DNA of 6,024 nucleotides from Promethearchaeota archaeon CR_4 (GTDB taxonomy: Archaea; Asgardarchaeota; Lokiarchaeia; Sigyniarchaeales; CR-4): positions 9,718 to 15,741 of the forward strand of contig MBAA01000046.1 of the NCBI GenBank assembly GCA_001940655.1. Direction: 5' to 3'. Under the pieces are notes generated by a model, which did not search any database, had not been told where the DNA came from, and was given only the letters and a program-made list of their open reading frames with translations. Below, piece after piece: positions 4,184 through 6,024 of this stretch. Made by a program: the position numbers and the translations under genes. The number at the start of each line of letters is the position of its first letter. Positions within the stretch are counted from its first letter, which is position 1.

Positions 4184-5752
4184 TTGCCGTCAGAACCGAT
4201 AGGATCTTTGCTCAAGAAATTGCTCGCGAATTTTATGAATGTTGTAGAAAATATCAAGGCGGTGCTTGTGTCTGATTCAAATGGTCTTATCGTAGCATCC
4301 CACCTGGGGCCGGATTTAGACGAGAACGTCCTCGGGGCTATGTCCTCCGTGGTTCAACCCATTCTTGATAAAATCAAAAAAGATTTTTCCTTCAAATCAT
4401 TTGGCACGGCAACGTTTGACACGGATCTGGCGCGTCTGATTTTCCTCGATACCGGGGTTAATATGGTTGTCACGGTTGTGCTTGATATTATCGGTTCCAT
4501 CGACCAAGCTATGCCCGTGTCGTATTTATTAACTGAGAAAATCACCCGCGTCATTGAAGGTCGCGGAGTTCAAGTGGAAATTCCCCGAATATCCTTAAAA
4601 ATGGATGCTGAAAGTGAAGAACATCGTTTGAAAGATCACATTTACCAGATGCGACTGAAGGGTGGGAAATACCGCTTTAAGTTCGTGGTAATAGGTGATC
4701 CCAGCGTGGGGAAGACATCCATCATCATGCGCTTTGTAGAACATAAGTTCGAGAGGGATTACCGGAGTACTATCGGCCTGAACTTGCTCATGCATACTCA
4801 CAATCTCCTAGGGAATACTGAAATAAATTTCAACATCTATGATATAGGGGCACACGACTTTTTCCGCCGTGTTCGAAGCGCGTATTACACGGGAACTCAC
4901 GCGTGTTTTATTATTTACGACATTACGAGACCCGAGACTTATGACAACGTGCAAAAATGGTATAATGAACTGACAGAATTTGTCGGCACGCTCCCCATTT
5001 GTATGATTGGAAATAAAGCTGACCTCGAGAGCGAACGCAAGGTGCCCGTAGAAAGAGCATTAAAGTTGGCAGAAAAACTAGAGGCATCGTTCCTCGAAAC
5101 TTCAGCGAAAACGGGTTTCAATGTCGATGACGCATTTACTCTGATGGCCTATAAGCTCGTCCAGGGAGAACAACAGCGCGAAGCTGACATAGTGAAAAGT
5201 GACATATCCGCGGAAATTCAGAAGCTGTTTGACAAGCGACAACCTCTCAGAATTGGTATATTAAACGAACACAAGACATGGAACCCAGTGCTCGACCATC
5301 TTTTCCAACTTCCGATTTTGGGGGACATTCAACAGAAGAAGCTTGAACCGGGCAAGCAGATTCTCACGTTCTCCACGGGAGTCAAAGTCTTCAACATGAA
5401 TTTGGATGTGCTTAGTGAGCCCCCCGATATGTCATTCTTCAATGGTGTGCAAGGGGTCGTATGCGTGTTCAATGGACGTAAGGCAACTGAAAGTGCCCGG
5501 GAATGGAGGACTAATATCCTCAATTTAATTAACGCCACGCAGCCCGCCTGTACTCTCTTAGTCGGTATCCAATGCGATGAAGAACAGAAAAATCAATTTA
5601 TCGAAGAACTCAATTTAAATCCGGTATTGGAAGCAAACCCTCGCCACAGCGTATTGTTCTTCTGCCTCTCGCAGGATTATGATTTAGAGCTTTACGACAA
5701 CCTTATAATCCTACTCGAATCTTTGCCTGGGAATCAAGCGGATGGTTATTGA
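4184..5752 (+). CDS. Roadblock/LC7 - Rab-like GTPase - degenerate G-domain fusion protein
   Basis: A 522-residue cytoplasmic protein with three parts. Residues 1-120 are a Roadblock/LC7 domain: N-terminal helix, IKAVLVSDSNGLIVASHL, then the long helix and MVVTVVLD strand. Residues 164-326 are a Ras/Rab-type GTPase. Its P-loop is GDPSVGKTS (171-179), switch I is STIG (195-198), G3 is DIGAHD (220-225), G4 is NKAD (277-280) and G5 is ETSAK (305-309). Residues 354-516 look like a second, degenerate G domain: LRIGIL strand, NEHKT in place of a P-loop, GVQGVVCVFNGRKATESAREW, LLVGIQCD where NKxD is expected, and VLFFCLSQD where SAK is expected. Roadblock proteins bind small GTPases as regulators or scaffolds (MglA/MglB, Rag/Ragulator), so this protein may carry its own regulator. 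The G3 motif is non-standard: Gly60 becomes Ala and Gln61 becomes His. There is no C-terminal lipidation Cys. TTG is chosen because it completes the Roadblock helix. Confidence 0.9.
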   Translation: MPSEPIGSLLKKLLANFMNVVENIKAVLVSDSNGLIVASHLGPDLDENVLGAMSSVVQPILDKIKKDFSFKSFGTATFDTDLARLIFLDTGVNMVVTVVLDIIGSIDQAMPVSYLLTEKITRVIEGRGVQVEIPRISLKMDAESEEHRLKDHIYQMRLKGGKYRFKFVVIGDPSVGKTSIIMRFVEHKFERDYRSTIGLNLLMHTHNLLGNTEINFNIYDIGAHDFFRRVRSAYYTGTHACFIIYDITRPETYDNVQKWYNELTEFVGTLPICMIGNKADLESERKVPVERALKLAEKLEASFLETSAKTGFNVDDAFTLMAYKLVQGEQQREADIVKSDISAEIQKLFDKRQPLRIGILNEHKTWNPVLDHLFQLPILGDIQQKKLEPGKQILTFSTGVKVFNMNLDVLSEPPDMSFFNGVQGVVCVFNGRKATESAREWRTNILNLINATQPACTLLVGIQCDEEQKNQFIEELNLNPVLEANPRHSVLFFCLSQDYDLELYDNLIILLESLPGNQADGY

Positions 5753-5757
5753 ATTAT

Positions 5758-6024
5758 ATGAACCCTTTAGAAAAAATCGTGTGGATAGGTTGCCTCGAAA
5801 ACGCGGTGCGGTATGAAGGACAAGTCAATGTCAAGGCAGTAATGGGAAAAATCCTAGCACAAAATGCGGAGTACCGGTCTAAAGCGCCGGAAGTCAAGAG
5901 CGTGGTAGAAAAGGTCGCGCTCGAAGTTGGGACGTTGTCAAAGGAAGAACAGGAGAAAAAATTGCTAGAACTTGACCCAGAGTGGAAACCTCCCGAAATA
6001 AAACACGGGCCAGAGAAAAAACAA
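5758..6024 (+). CDS. gltX: Glutamyl-tRNA synthetase, archaeal type, N-terminal part
   Basis: The first 89 codons of a gene that runs off the right edge. The product would charge tRNA-Glu, and in archaea without GlnRS also tRNA-Gln, in the cytoplasm. The visible part matches the helical N-terminal extension of archaeal GluRS that precedes the catalytic domain: CLENAVRYEGQVNVKAVMGKILAQ, then the helix KSVVEKVALEVGTLSKEEQEKKLLEL, and the charged linker. The HIGH and KMSKS class I motifs lie beyond the window, so catalytic residues cannot be checked. The ATG is 5 nt after the GTPase stop codon without a clear Shine-Dalgarno, so co-transcription and possible translational coupling are likely. The family call rests on N-terminal resemblance alone. 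Confidence 0.82.
   Translation, partial: MNPLEKIVWIGCLENAVRYEGQVNVKAVMGKILAQNAEYRSKAPEVKSVVEKVALEVGTLSKEEQEKKLLELDPEWKPPEIKHGPEKKQ

Noticed and set aside
3943..4257. Minus-strand ORF of 104 codons across the end of the second paralogue and the start of the GTPase gene
   Set aside because: It lies antisense to two well-supported genes and the intergenic hairpin, has no recognisable domain, and needs both real genes' termini as its coding sequence.

Overview
The window looks like a piece of an Asgard archaeal chromosome, with moderately high confidence. Three things point there. The translation genes are archaeal/eukaryotic in type: ribosomal protein eS8, and a glutamyl-tRNA synthetase with the archaeal N-terminus. 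Promoters have archaeal TATA boxes. One long gene carries a Rab-like small GTPase fused to a Roadblock/LC7 domain, a combination typical of Asgard genomes. Base composition is mid-range overall, with one clearly AT-rich block.

Layout. 1-50: end of an upstream transcription unit. 51-425 (+): hypA, a nickel-insertion chaperone for [NiFe]-hydrogenase. 426-1262: an odd block with an AT-rich ORF (614-1255, +) of possible LURP-one/Tubby-like fold. A decayed copy of the rps8e 3' end lies on its left (434-484) and the intact rps8e 3' end on its right (1263-1313). 1272-1649 (-): rps8e. 1839-2279 (-): a small two-helix membrane protein. 2280-2497: a divergent promoter region. 2498-3175 (+): a three-helix membrane protein with a possible PH-like domain. 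3326-3610 and 3760-4026 (+): two tandem paralogues of an unrecognised small helical protein, duplicated together with their promoters. 4184-5752 (+): a Roadblock / Rab-like GTPase / degenerate G-domain fusion. 5758-6024 (+): the start of gltX, cut by the window edge.

How the parts fit. The membrane protein at 2498 and both small paralogues share a 17-bp element ending in TGACAAC, set 6-8 nt upstream of the TATA box, so they look like one small regulon. The GTPase fusion follows directly and is probably co-transcribed with gltX across a 5-nt gap. A membrane-linked GTPase signalling module (membrane PH-like protein, two small helical proteins, GTPase with built-in Roadblock) is a reasonable inference but is not shown by sequence alone. 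The direct repeat around 614-1255 suggests either insertion of foreign DNA at the 3' end of rps8e or a duplication of rps8e that then decayed.
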